From contig JAGKQI010000094.1 in NCBI GenBank assembly GCA_018806915.1, forward strand, positions 930,001-994,000: a stretch of 64,000 nucleotides of DNA, written 5' to 3'. The translations under genes were made by a program, and so were the position numbers. The notes beneath the pieces are model-generated. The model saw only the letters and a program-made list of their open reading frames with translations. It was not told where the DNA came from and did not search any database. Each line of letters starts with the position of its first letter. Within the stretch, counting starts at the first letter, position 1. This stretch comes from Phytophthora colocasiae. Its lineage: Eukaryota > Oomycota > Peronosporomycetes > Peronosporales > Peronosporaceae. This document shows positions 10,412 through 20,619 of the stretch, piece by piece.

Positions 10412-12098
10412 GAGACTTCACATATTCCCTGACGAACTGAGCCTGCAGCGGTGCATACTTCCGGACTGGACTTCGGTATGGCACAGCGCCATCCTGGACA
10501 GTCACACGGAGGGGGTCAACACGGGCAGGAGGATCACGGCGAATAGCATCCCGCCAAACGTCTGGGAAGCGTGACAGTATATCGCGGACGGTCGGGGCGC
10601 GTTCCGCGGGTAACCCATTAGTAATCGCCCGTTCAATAAGATCATCGAGAGTTGTGATTGGACCAGGCGGCTCCTCTGCTTCCGGAAGTCCATCGCCAAC
10701 AGGATAGTCGTCCATGTCATTGTCTGGGAGGGACGGACTGGCCAGTTGAGCCAACTGCCCCTCAACATCGATACCCAACTCCATCAAAGCATCTCGGCCA
10801 AGCAAAAACTCATCTCCTTCCCCTGCTAAAATCAAACACGAGACCGCACGCATTGCAACTGGACCAGCTAGGGTAGACAGCTCGAGGTCCAGCTCTACTT
10901 CTTGGCAGCATTTAACATGTCGTCCGTCCGCCATCTCGACCTCAATACTTGTGCCCAGCGTCACCGGAGCGAGCAGCGGTTGTACTGCACGAAGTGAATT
11001 GACAATGCCTTCAGGGATAACACTCTTATCAGCACCGGTGTCTGGAATGTATGGGACCTCGAGGAGACCGTTGATTCTCACGGTGCCCGGCGGTGAGGCA
11101 TGGAGAGCTGCTTTTGAACGGAGAGTACCAGAGCGCTTCTCCTTGGCTTCCTGGTACCGTTTCCGTGCTTCATCTTTCTGAGCCTCTGTAGCGGTAGGAC
11201 AGTCCTTCAACCAGTGCTCGCCCTTGCACACCAAACAGCCTTCCTTAGGGGGAGCACGCGCAAGCTGCGGAACAGGCGCAGAAGAGCTTGACGCTTGGGG
11301 TGTCGCTCGTGGAGGTGTCGGTTTGGGACCTTGAGCGCGCTGTGGCTTCCGGTCCGTCTTCCCCTTGGTGTCGTTCTTGACGGCATCACTCTTGGCAGCA
11401 TAGTCTTTCGAGATACGGTGAAACCGCTGTTGTATTTTTGCATGCTCTAATATCAGATCAAAGAGGGCAACATCATCACTTTTGCAGTCACGCCTCTCTA
11501 AATCGATAAGTCGGGAAATTTGCGCCTTGAGCACAGGCGGTTGCAGGTTTTCCACCAGCAGTCGGCACCGAGCCTTCATTTTGCTCTTGTAGTCAGGGTC
11601 ATCGCCATTATCAGCGCCAATGAGTCCTTGGAGACCGTTGTCTTCGACGATACCGTTAAAGTCCTCGTAGTAGCGGAACACACGCGCGTCACAGTCATCA
11701 ATCGACAGGTCCATCTTTAAGTTCGCACGGAACAGAGAAGTGACATCCGGTACAAACTCGTTCTTCAGCGTGTGGCACCTTGATACCACGGCATGCTTGA
11801 TGTCGGCATCAGTGACAGATGCCACAGGTTTCTTCAGCACATATTTCGCTAAGTTCTTGAGCGTTTGACGTCTCACCGCACTCCTCACGGTAGACACGAC
11901 ACGGTCATAGTCTTCTCCAGTTGTAGCACAACGGTTGCGCATACTCTCCTCGTAGCGCTCCCACTCACGATGCCACTCGACCAGAGCAGCTTGCTCCCAG
12001 CTGGCCAGCTCTGGTGCCTTGATAACCTCGAATATTGGCTGGGGGATCGACATCTCCACGTCACCATCAGCGTCCATAGTGAAGCGTGTCCCCGTCAT
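10404..12098 (-). CDS. G1 gag and aspartic protease
   Basis: The frame has an ATG at 12098 (MTGTRF). The N-terminal helical gag region is followed by a Lys/Pro-rich stretch, then one zinc knuckle CLVCKGEHWLKDC (CX2CX3HX4C, about residue 290). A retroviral-type protease follows, with the active-site DTGA (about residue 350) and the flap and second half downstream. Gag packages the RNA and the protease matures the polyprotein. The frame ends at 10404, just inside the pol linker, where one base is missing relative to the RT frame, so gag-protease-RT was originally a single frame. Family, order and motifs are clear. Confidence 0.9.
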   Translation of the reverse strand: MTGTRFTMDADGDVEMSIPQPIFEVIKAPELASWEQAALVEWHREWERYEESMRNRCATTGEDYDRVVSTVRSAVRRQTLKNLAKYVLKKPVASVTDADIKHAVVSRCHTLKNEFVPDVTSLFRANLKMDLSIDDCDARVFRYYEDFNGIVEDNGLQGLIGADNGDDPDYKSKMKARCRLLVENLQPPVLKAQISRLIDLERRDCKSDDVALFDLILEHAKIQQRFHRISKDYAAKSDAVKNDTKGKTDRKPQRAQGPKPTPPRATPQASSSSAPVPQLARAPPKEGCLVCKGEHWLKDCPTATEAQKDEARKRYQEAKEKRSGTLRSKAALHASPPGTVRINGLLEVPYIPDTGADKSVIPEGIVNSLRAVQPLLAPVTLGTSIEVEMADGRHVKCCQEVELDLELSTLAGPVAMRAVSCLILAGEGDEFLLGRDALMELGIDVEGQLAQLASPSLPDNDMDDYPVGDGLPEAEEPPGPITTLDDLIERAITNGLPAERAPTVRDILSRFPDVWRDAIRRDPPARVDPLRVTVQDGAVPYRSPVRKYAPLQAQFVREYVKSRG

Positions 12099-12254
12099 GT
12101 TGAAGTTGTCCGCACTTAACACTTCAACCGAACTTAGGTCGAACTTAGTTCAAACCGCACTTAGTCAACGAGACTACAGTAGTATTTAGTCGCGTCGCCA
12201 CAGTGATCCGGACAGCAGTTCCGGGATCAATAAACTCAACGCTTCGAAGAGCGC

Positions 12255-12266
12255 AAAGCTAGCTTT
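12255..12266 (-). promoter_or_regulatory. Palindrome at G1 LTR/internal junction
   Basis: AAAGCTAGCTTT is a perfect 12-bp palindrome. Its outermost base is the last base of the 5' LTR, so it occupies the place where a tRNA primer-binding site normally starts. G2 and G3 have AAAGTTAACTTT and AAAGAATTCTTT at exactly the same place. Confidence 0.7.
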
Positions 12267-12546
12267 GTCGCAAAACCCGGGGTGTTTCCGAAAGGGTAAG
12301 TTGATTAATGAGAAAGCTTATCATGCAAATGCAGCGAGCTACCTTTGACCTCCTGCTCCTGTGTCCTATAGCTAGCTCGTGTCGAGCGAGCGGCACGTGC
12401 CTTCATCCCGTAGTCTGTCGCGCCGCGTGCACCATATCCAGTGATGCAAAGCCTGCGTGCCACATCGCCCCCGATAGGCTCAGGGCCACGCTGCTTGTTG
12501 ATGATCCTGCGTATCGGAGCTTGATCAAGGCCGTAATCCGGCGACA
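12266..12546 (-). repeat. 5' LTR of Gypsy G1
   Basis: This 281-bp repeat is identical to 7259-7539 and followed by the target duplication CGCGG at 12547-12551. It should contain the element promoter. No TATA-like box was singled out. Confidence 0.95.
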
Positions 12547-13715
12547 CGCGGCTTCGAGTTCACTCTCGCCAAGGTCGATTCGTCAGATTCTCTTCTCAAC
12601 GTCACTGATTTGAGTGACTGGGGACGTGTCGGACAAGGAGGCAAGAACACTGCAGCCAACTCGTTGCTCTATCATGCGCTGGTATTATACGTGCAGCTGG
12701 TAGATGATCTTGGACTCGGTGAATTGACGTACCAAGGGAAATCTTACAGCGACATTGCTGGAGACGTGAAAATCGCTGTCAATGACAAGCTCTGGGACGA
12801 ATTGGCCGGATTCTTCCGTGATAACACAACCACTTTGTTCTATCCACAAGATGGAAACGTTCTTGCAGTGCACTTTAACGTGACTGAATCGCTCGAGCGT
12901 GCTGCCACAATATCACAGAGCTTGACGGCTCGTTGGAATGAGTTTGGTGCAGTATCGCCTGAAGCTCTAGGCTCAATCTCCCCGTTCATGACGAGTCTGG
13001 AAATCGACGCTCACCTTCGTGCGAACGCTGGAAACGCGACGCTGGCTATGGAGATCATGCGACGCCAGTGGAGCTATATGCTGCACAATTTCAGCAACTC
13101 AACCACGATTGAAGCGTATTATTACACAGGTGAACTCAAGTATCCGTTCTATGAGGCAGTGGAGAAGAACCTCGGCAGTTATATCTCGCATGCTCATGCC
13201 TGGTCGACTGGACCGACAGCTTCATTGACTCTGCATATTGGTGGTTTAACTCCATTGACTGCTGCCGGCAAGACGTGGAGTTTTATCCCTCATGTTGCTG
13301 GAGCAAATGTTCATCAGCTACAGACTGGTTACACACTGGCAGCGGGTAAATTCTCGGTGGACTGGACAACTGGAAACAATGGAAGCTTTTTCACTGCGAC
13401 GATCGAGACCCCACAGAACACAACAGGGTCCATCTCAGTTCCAACGTTTGGTAAGGTGCTCAACTCGATCGAGATTTCAATTAACGACAACATCATTTGG
13501 ACCAACGGTGCGTCCTTATGGAGCGGCTACGGTGTCGCTAGCGCTTCGGTTAACTACGTGACTGTATTGGAAGTCCCGAACGGAGGGAAGTTCACTATCG
13601 TTGCGAAAGACAAGGGCAAGGTCGATGGAGAAGATGCAACTGCCTGTTAAGTTTTTGGTGGCTATTTTCATCGACATCATCATGACATTTTCCAGTTTCG
13701 AGTGTTGGTGAGCCA

Positions 13716-14131
13716 ATGGCTCTGAAGAAGAAGAAGGGCAAGGATGTAGGTAGATAACCTGGGTCTTAATCATACGTTCAAGTTGACTATATTCCTTGTG
13801 ATCTCTATAGAATCGCTACGTGTACATCACAGAGCGTACTAGGGTGAGTTTAGATTATTCTAATGACTATACTCTCCTAATTATTACACTGTAGTATCTC
13901 CGCCACGACATCCCACCCGTCGACACGGTGGTTGAGGAAGACAAGCTACAAAAGAAGCTCGTATTGGCGAGAGAGACTGGCAACTGGAAGATGGAGGCTC
14001 AATCTCTGATGCAGTTGGGTCAGCTAATGAAGTGGCGAGGACGTGAAGAACAAGGTGACGCGTATCAAGTCCAAGCTTCAGCCATCCTCCGAGTGCACAC
14101 ATTCGCCGAAGAAGACGAGCAGAGCGACTAA
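13716..14131 (+). CDS. Small three-exon gene, TPR-like hypothetical protein
   Basis: Exons are 13716-13745, 13811-13843 and 13895-14131, all in phase 0, encoding about 99 residues. Introns are 65 nt (GTAGGT...CTATAG) and 51 nt (GTGAGT...GTAG), in the oomycete size range. The protein starts with a Lys-rich MALKKKKGKD stretch. It continues through an acidic/helical region and has one ARETGNWKMEAQSLMQLGQL-type helix pair that resembles a single tetratricopeptide repeat, ending in an acidic tail. I do not recognise a specific family. It begins only 66 bp after the rhamnosidase stop on the same strand and ends 32 bp from the convergent GT1 stop, so it is tightly packed. Intact frame and splice signals make it a credible gene. 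The function is unknown. Confidence 0.65.
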
Positions 14132-14162
14132 GTCATACTATATGATTTGTTTTGAAGCTGGG

Positions 14163-15765
14163 TCATTGTCCACGCCTTGCGAATTGTCGTAGCTTCTGCA
14201 TAGCGTTGGCAAAGAACCTTGTGTCCTCTAGGTACGCTCGTCGAGCATTCACCCCAATAGCTTCTCGCTGCTCTGGTGTAGTTGAAGTCGTCATTTCTCT
14301 CACCACTTCGCAGATATCTGGGCCCCTGAATGTCGCTACAAGACCGTTTACATCCTGTAGTCCATGTTGGCCATTATAAGCCCCTCCCATAACCATCTTA
14401 GGGTGTTTTCGAGGTGTCACGGGGACTAGAAAACCCGTTTTGTTCGTGATCAGCTCATTCATCGGAGACAAGTCAGTCGTGACTACCACAGCCCCAGCAG
14501 CCCGAGCTTGGTTGATATAATGACCATATCCTTCACTAGTACTTGGACACATGAAGAACGTCGTGTCTGCGGTCAGTTTGGTAAACCTCGAGCGTTCAAT
14601 TAGCCCAACATGGACGTTCACGGGACTGCGACTATATCTCATAAGTTTTCTGAAATGGGGCTTGAACAGGAGATCATAAGGCTTGTCATCAATATACACG
14701 TCCAACGGAGGTAGACCAGGTACAAGCACCCAACATTCCACCAGTTCTCTTGTTCCTTTGGCTGGGCTTGTACCAGCAGTATGAACGAATCTGATGTTAG
14801 AAAAGTCTTTCGTCCTTATGACGCGCTCTCCCATGCGCTTACGAGCGAACAGAGCCTGATCAGACGACGTGTGCTTGGTGTAAAAGACCGAGGCGTTCCT
14901 CGGGTTGCCCTCTTGCTTATACCACTTCGTCACTCGGTCATAACACTCCTTCGTCTTGCATAGCACCACATCCACGTTCCAGTAATGCGTCGGTGTCAGC
15001 TCAAACATCTCGATGTTTGGCATAAGATAAACTGGTTTGCTCTGAGGCCATCGAGGCATTTGAGGCACACCTTCCCAGTAATGATTAAAGAATATCATAG
15101 GTGTCTTTGGACATAAGTCGAAATAGTCCACGTCATATCCAAGATCAGGGTCATATAGCTTGATTTCCAGAACCCATTTCGGTAGCAGACGAGAATTTAA
15201 GTCTACAGAGCATAATACAAATAGTCAGCAACTTGTCATATCACAAAAAACTCCACTCACACTTGGCGTACGCAACAGCATCCTCGCAATATCCATTCCC
15301 ATGTAGATCAGCAGGTAGAAAGATGTCCACATCGGGACATTGGCTCAATTTCTCCAGTAAATCTCGATCATCTTCATGAATAACAACCTCCGGATTGCTA
15401 GCCGAAGCATTAGGAAACTGATGCCCTGGACTGCCGAACTCCCAAGGCAGAGATCCATTGGCATCTAATATACAGTGTTCATGTAGCAGACTCAGATGCA
15501 TCAGATCTTCTTCAGATACTTCATGGTCTCCAGCATCAGCCAAAGGCTCAGGAATGTCGTACGCTTCATCTTCGTCGCTTCTACGCCATGAAACTCCGAG
15601 TCCAAAAGCTCGTTTGAGTCTTGAACTGCTGGTTATTCGGTCTGTTGAGTCTTGAAACAGTGACGATGTCTGCAGCACAAGGACAAAGCCCCAGAAGACC
15701 AGGAGCACCACGAAGAAGCGGTGTAACTCGAAGTTCCGCGTCCGAGGCATCGACGGTTTATCCAT
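14163..15765 (-). CDS. GT1: type II membrane GT-B-like glycosyltransferase
   Basis: Two exons (15765-15261 and 15202-14163) are joined across a 58-nt GTGAGT...GTAG intron and encode about 514 residues. The ATG at 15765 (MDKPSM) is the first real ATG in frame. A cytosolic tail precedes a single transmembrane anchor at residues 17-33. A luminal stem with N-glycosylation sequons, a conserved PWEFGSPG segment and CPDVDIFLP follows. The C-terminal half looks like a GT4/Glycos_transf_1 domain, with VHTAGTSPAKGTRELVECW and SEGYGHYINQARAAGAVVVTTD near residue 390. The Glu of that motif is followed after seven residues by Gln rather than the usual second Glu. The likely role is a Golgi transferase. 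Donor and acceptor cannot be told. It is the first member of the local GT family and intact. Confidence 0.8.
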
Positions 15766-15946
15766 GGCTCGTAGAGAGGGAAGCCTTGAGCCAAGGCTTG
15801 AGCTCAATGGGAACTGATCGACGTGTCGTACAAGTTTGTTCGTGAGACGGAGAATGGTTTGGGATGGGAATGTATAGACACTACTAACAGTAATTCAGTA
15901 CATCTGCTTCAACACCACATCCCTTCCTTCTCTTCCGTCCATTTAC

Positions 15947-17534
15947 TTACGTTACCACACTATGTCTCCCCCTAGCGAACGCCCGTAGCTCTTGCATTGC
16001 ATTGGCAAAGTATTTCGTGTCGTTATGATAAGCTTCACGGGCGTTCGAGCCTATGACAATTCGCTCTTCTTCAGTACTGGAGTTCATCAGTTGTCGTACC
16101 ACTTGACAGACGTCAGGGCCTCGGAATGAAGCGTAGAGGCCATCTACACCTTTCAGTCCATGGTTCCCTCTATAGGCACCGCCTAGCATCGCCCCTGGGT
16201 GCTTCTTAGCTTCGACTGGGATCAAAAGACCCGTCATATTGGGCGTTATGAGCTCGTTCATTGGAGCCAAGTCAGTAGTGATCACAACCGCGCCAGAAGC
16301 TCGAGCTTGATTGATATAGTGGCCGTAGCCTTCACTAGTGCTCGGACAGATGAAGAATGAAGCTTCAGCAGTCAATTTAGTGAAAGCCAAACGTTCTACC
16401 AAGCCAAAGTGGACGTTCACTGGACTTCGACTGTGATTCAGGTAGCTCTTGAAATTCGGTTTGAATAACCGGTTGAATGTCTTTGGATCGATGTATACGT
16501 CCAGTTGAGGTAAGCCAGAAGTGAGAACCCAGCACTGCAACAGCTCTCGTGTCCCTTTCCAAGCGCTACTTCCAGCCGTATGAGTGAATTTAATACTGGA
16601 GAAATTCTTAGGTGCAATTGCATTGTCACCTAAACGTTTGCGAGCGAAGTGAGCTTGGTCTGAGGACGTGTGCTTCGTATAGAAGACGGTCGCATTCCGT
16701 GGGTTACCTTCCTGCTCGTACCATTTCGTTACTCTGTGGTAACAGTGCTTGGTTTTGCAGAGCACTACATCGACTTTCCAATAATGTGCGGCAGTTAACT
16801 CGAACATCTCGATGTTGGGCATGAGATAAAACGGCTTATCCTTTGGCCATCGTGGCAACAATGGCACGTCTTCCCAGTAGTGAATCACTACTAGTGATTG
16901 AAGAAGATCATAGGTGTCTTCGGACACAAGTCGAAATAATCCACTTCATATCCTCGAAATTTTCGAGGATCCACTTGGGTAAAAGACGAGAGTTCAAATC
17001 TAGCAAAAACATATTAACCTTTGAGAATTCCGAGTATCGATGATTCAGCAACAGAAACTTACATTTTGCGTAGGCTACTGCATCCTCGCAATATCCATTA
17101 CCATGCAGTTTTTCCGGTAAAAAAATATCCACATCGGGACATTGCCGCAATTTATCCAGTAAATCTTGATCATTTCGCCGCATCACAACCTCAGGATTGC
17201 TCGCTGTCCCATTAGCGCGTTGATTTCCGGGAGATCCAAACTCCCAAGGCAACGAGGCATTCGGATTCATCACACAATGCTCATGCAACAGACTTAAGTG
17301 CAGGAGATCCTCATCCGATACCTCATTTGGATTTCCAGCCTTCAGGACTTTGTTTTCGTTACGATTCCATTGGAAATTAATGGTGAAGGGTAAACCATTG
17401 CCGTCTTCTGATACTTGAAGGAGCGAGAATGTCTCCAAGGTTAGTGTGAAGCCTGTCAGCGTAAGAATTAGTACGAGAAAACGATGAAAGTCTCGGAGTC
17501 GAATTGGAGACGTCAATTCACTCTTGTTGGACAT
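15947..17534 (-). pseudogene. GT2: glycosyltransferase paralogue, broken at two palindromes
   Basis: It has the same architecture as GT1: ATG at 17534, membrane anchor, PWEFGSPG, and an intron at 17000-17062 (63 nt, GTAAGT...CTAG). Exon 2 is disrupted twice. Near 16950-16970 codons for about ten residues are replaced by an inverted repeat (10-bp arms around one base), shifting the frame. At 16881-16894 a 14-nt insertion creates an AATCACTA/TAGTGATT palindrome and another frame change with a stop. Downstream coding (HYWEDVPLLPRWP onward, to VVT at 15947) is well conserved, including SEGYGHYINQARASGAVVITTD, so inactivation is recent. Both lesions resemble repair footprints. GT1 lies 180 bp downstream in the same orientation. 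Confidence 0.8.
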
Positions 17535-17926
17535 CTTCACTGTTAGGAGCAAAATGATGACTGCTGGTCGGGAAAAAATTGCGCTTTACGATAGTCTAGC
17601 TGAGATGGGGATGCAAGTTGCATCATGAAATGAGGCCCCGCAATACAAACTGATGCTAGTGTACCTTTTCTGTACGTTTGAGTTTTCGAGATAATCGCGT
17701 TTGAAGTTGACCAATCAAAATTCGTACATAATCGGACATCAAAAGTTTGAAGCCAATAATCACTGGGAAAAGGCTTAAAAGTACTCTAATTAACCTGCTA
17801 TTCACACGTTCTTTCCATCAATATACAATAAATTAAAAACCGAGCAATATTGACTCGTCAGCTCTCCTAAACATGTCGAGATTTTGGGGTCTTGAAAATG
17901 GAGACATATTTTTTAGATGAACACTA

Positions 17927-18859
17927 CCGTAAATGACAGAAAGACACACTCAGCGACGTGCTCGAAAATGCTGTCATCGCAAATCGCCGAAAATGCGGCG
18001 TCGAAAATGCTTCTTTGTGTCATCTATCTAAATGGCTACACTTCTACTGCATTCAACGACTAAAACTCCTCATGTCTTTCTAAGTCTCTGTCGCACTGTT
18101 GAGAAATCAGCGAGCTGTAGATAGAATCCATTGTAAGCTTCTCAAGGTGAGCGTAAAATACGCTCAAGTCACCTGATCCAGTCCACGGATTCAGCCCACA
18201 CACGTCAAACGACCTCTGAATGTACCTGTTCGAGATGTTTTCACAATTGAAAGTCGCGTAGGCAGATTCATTGATTTGCATAAACAATCTAATTGTCTTC
18301 ATACTGCAATACATCAACCGAAGGCTGCTGAGGTACAGGATACATGTTTCACTCGTCTGCCAATGTTTTTCTGTAAAAAGCACTGTGGAGGCTTTATAGG
18401 ACGCCCATTTTCGCTTAAGTGTACCGCCAAATGTTCCCCGAAAAACTCTGAAGCGCTACAATACCGGAGCTTGTTTGCCAGCATAATATCACAGTTAAAA
18501 AGCATACATCCAGCTAGCCTAAACAGTAAGGTGTTCTGCTGAAGACAAGCTGAAAAAGTGCGAGTCCATTATCACGTATGGGTGCCGTCGACAGCGACAC
18601 ACAAGTCCATTATCACGTACGGCCGCCAACGATAGTCACGTACGAGTCCACCGTCACGTACGGCGACGAATGGTACTTTTAAATTGAGATATCACTCAGG
18701 ACCCATGACACATCACGAAAATGCCATATGTGTCAGACTTTCGTGAAAATGCTTTCAAATGTCATCGCAACGCGCCGAAAATGCTTTTATCTGTCATTTT
18801 TAACATAAAAAATACGAAAATGCTTCTTTTTGGCGGGTGTGTCTTTCTGTCATTTACGG
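17927..18859. mobile_element. TA-flanked pogo/Tc1-like non-autonomous element
   Basis: Inverted repeats CCGTAAATGACAGAAAGACA... at the left (from 17927) and their exact complement at the right (to 18859) run about 23 bp. They are bounded by TA on both sides (17925-17926 and 18860-18861), the target duplication expected for Tc1/mariner/pogo elements. The roughly 930-bp interior holds a remnant transposase C-terminus (18060-18383, minus). GAAAATGC is repeated in the same orientation at 17964, 17989, 18003, 18717, 18745, 18777 and 18816. Confidence 0.65.
18060..18383 (-). pseudogene. Putative DDE (pogo-like) transposase C-terminal remnant
   Basis: A 107-codon frame contains NRYIQRSFDVCGLNPWTGSGDLS. 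This resembles the segment after the last acidic residue in pogo-type DDE transposases, where a helix is followed by CGL-P. No catalytic acidic triad is present. It lies inside the TA-flanked element, which fits an internally deleted transposon. The family assignment rests on weak similarity. Confidence 0.4.
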
Positions 18860-19051
18860 TACTGATCGGCTATTGAATATCTCGAGACGTACTAGGGCTT
18901 AAAATAAGCACAAGACGCGGCTCTATCGAGTAGTGTGCTTAGTCGCGATTCGTATTTAAATGCGATAGCATCAGTTTGTTTTGCGGGGCCTCAAATACAC
19001 GTGTGACTCCAACATCAAAGGGTTATATTTGAATAACCTTTACAGAATTGA

Positions 19052-20619
19052 TTACTTTTTGGCATATTCCCGCACCTCATTCATTGCGTTGGCAAAGTAC
19101 TTGGTATCTGAATGATACTGCCGACGGGCATTAAACCCCATTTCCGCTCGATCTCCAGCTGAAGTTGACCGAATCAAGCGGTGAATTGCTTCACAGACGT
19201 CGTAGCTTTCAAATGAAGCCACTAAACCCCCAACGCCCTTCAGTCCATGGTCGCCTCTGTACTTGCCGCCCAGCACCGTCATCGGGTGTTTCTCACGCTT
19301 CACAGATACCAGTACACCCGTGTCATTCGCTCTGACCATCTCATTCATCGGAGGTATATCACTCGTAACTATGACAGCTCCAGAAGCTCGTGCCTGATTG
19401 ATAATATGACCGTATCCTTCACTGTAACTTGGATTTACCACGAACGAGGCGTCAGCCACCACTTTGCTGTAGTTCATGCGCTTCATCATACCTAAGTGGA
19501 TATTAACGGGGCTGAGACTGCGGGCGATCTTCATTTTGTATGAGGCCGGGAACAACCGGTAAAAAGTCTTTCGGTCGATGTACACGTCGATTGGAGGTAA
19601 ACCTCGAGCATATGTCCAGCATTCCAGCACTTCTCTTGTGCCTTTTGCAGTGCTGGTACCTGCAGTGTGAAGGAATTTGATGTCGTAAAAGTCCTTATCC
19701 ACCACTGCGTATTCCCCCAAACGTTTACGAACAAACAGACCAGGATCGGAAGATGTGTGTTTAGTGTAAAACACCTTCGCACTGCGTGGATTTCCCTCTT
19801 GTTCCAACCATTTCGTCACTCGATAGAAGCACTCATTTGTCTTACACAGCATAGCATCCACTCCCCAGTAATGCATTGGAGTGAGCTCCACCATTTCGAT
19901 ATTAGGAACCATATAGATCGGTTTATCCTTCGGCCAGCGTTCAGATGCCGTTAGTCCACCCCAATGATGATCGAGGAATAATATAGGCGTCTTAGGGCAT
20001 AAGTCGAAGTAATCCACGTCACGTCCGAGCTCAACATCGAACATTTTGATCTCAAAAACCCACGCAGGTAGCAGACGAGATTCCAGGTCTGATCACAAGA
20101 TCAAAAATTAGTTTGTATCATACCAACAAAATCATCATATCATTTCGACTTACATTTGACATAAGCGACAGCGTCCTCACAGTACCCGTTAGTACGAACG
20201 TTATGAGGCAGGAAAACGTCGACGTCTGGGCACTGCCGAAGCTTCTGTAGTAAGTCTTTGTCCGTCTTGCGTATTAAAACATGGGAATTGTTTGCTGTTC
20301 CGCCAATAACTTGATTCCCAGGCGACCCAAACTGCCACGGCAGAGATATGTTCGTGTCTGTCATACATACTTCGTGCAGTAAACTTACGTGCAAAAGGTC
20401 TTCGTCTGCCACAGCTTCTCCCGGTGCTAATTTGCTACGGAAGCGACTGCGCCATGTCAGCCCAATAGCTCGATGTAACCCAATCAGTCGATCTCCAGAA
20501 GCTCCAAGCAGCGATGAAGTCTCCACTAACAGTGTAAAGGCACCTACAGCCACAAGAGCCACGAGGAGAAGACACGCCCAACTCCGACGGCCACTGGACG
20601 GCTCTCTCGACCTGTTCAT
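19052..20619 (-). CDS. GT3: type II membrane GT-B-like glycosyltransferase
   Basis: Exons 20619-20154 and 20088-19052 are joined across a 65-nt GTAAGT...CAG intron (20089-20153), giving about 500 residues. The start is the ATG at 20619 (MNRSREP). A hydrophobic anchor (WACLLLVALVAVGAFTLLVE) follows a short basic tail. The stem has PWQFGSPGNQ and CPDVDVFLP. The catalytic half has VDYFDLCPKTP, YTKHTSSD, FLHTAGTSTAKGTREVLECW and SEGYGHIINQARASGAVIVTSD. It is more diverged than GT1 and GT4 (for example HLGMMKRMNYSKVVADASF), and the EX7Q variant of the EX7E motif is kept. No lesions are visible. It sits 108 bp from the GT4 stop in the same orientation. Confidence 0.8.

Larger units (their letters stand above)
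7259..12546 (-). mobile_element. Ty3/Gypsy retrotransposon G1 (chromodomain type)
   Basis: This is a complete 5.3-kb element with identical 281-bp LTRs (TGTCGC...GGCGACA) at 7259-7539 and 12266-12546. It is flanked by a perfect 5-bp target duplication CGCGG (7254-7258 and 12547-12551). It is transcribed on the minus strand in the order gag, protease, RT, RNase H, integrase, chromodomain. The polypurine tract (TTTAGGAGGCGG read on the minus strand) abuts the 3' LTR at 7540. The site after the 5' LTR is a palindrome (12255-12266) rather than a tRNA-like TGG primer site. Identical LTRs indicate a very recent insertion, yet pol is interrupted by three single-base frameshifts. Confidence 0.95.
6240..13650 (+). 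pseudogene. Secreted alpha-L-rhamnosidase (GH78-like), split by Gypsy G1
   Basis: Exonic sequence is at 6240-7258 and 12552-13650. Omitting the element and one copy of the 5-bp target duplication gives one uninterrupted frame of about 705 codons. The product begins with a hydrophobic signal peptide (residues 1-18) and has N-glycosylation sequons. A jelly-roll-like N-terminal part is followed by the family-typical VDGAKRDR...WPGDYG segment near residues 238-252, where the general acid region of GH78 enzymes lies, then an (alpha/alpha)6 catalytic region and a C-terminal beta domain. GH78 enzymes release terminal L-rhamnose from plant glycosides and pectin side chains, which would suit an apoplastic role in a plant pathogen. 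The insertion sits after about codon 340, inside the catalytic region, antisense to the gene. The allele is therefore almost certainly null, although nothing else in the ORF is broken. Confidence 0.85.
17631..18993. mobile_element. TIR element (MITE-like) with nested insertion
   Basis: 28-bp terminal inverted repeats with a single mismatch lie at 17631-17658 (TGAGGCCCCGCAATACAAAC...) and 18966-18993. Taking out the inner TA-flanked element leaves about 430 bp with no coding capacity, the size of a MITE. Target duplications are not clear: the flanks share only AA, so the superfamily is not assigned. Confidence 0.6.

Noticed and set aside
7577..12098. Sequencing or assembly error as the cause of all TE frameshifts
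   Set aside because: Host frames in the same window (GT1, GT3, bZIP B, both halves of rhamnosidase, bZIP A and C) are free of frameshifts, and tandem copies share lesions. It cannot be excluded for single homopolymer cases.
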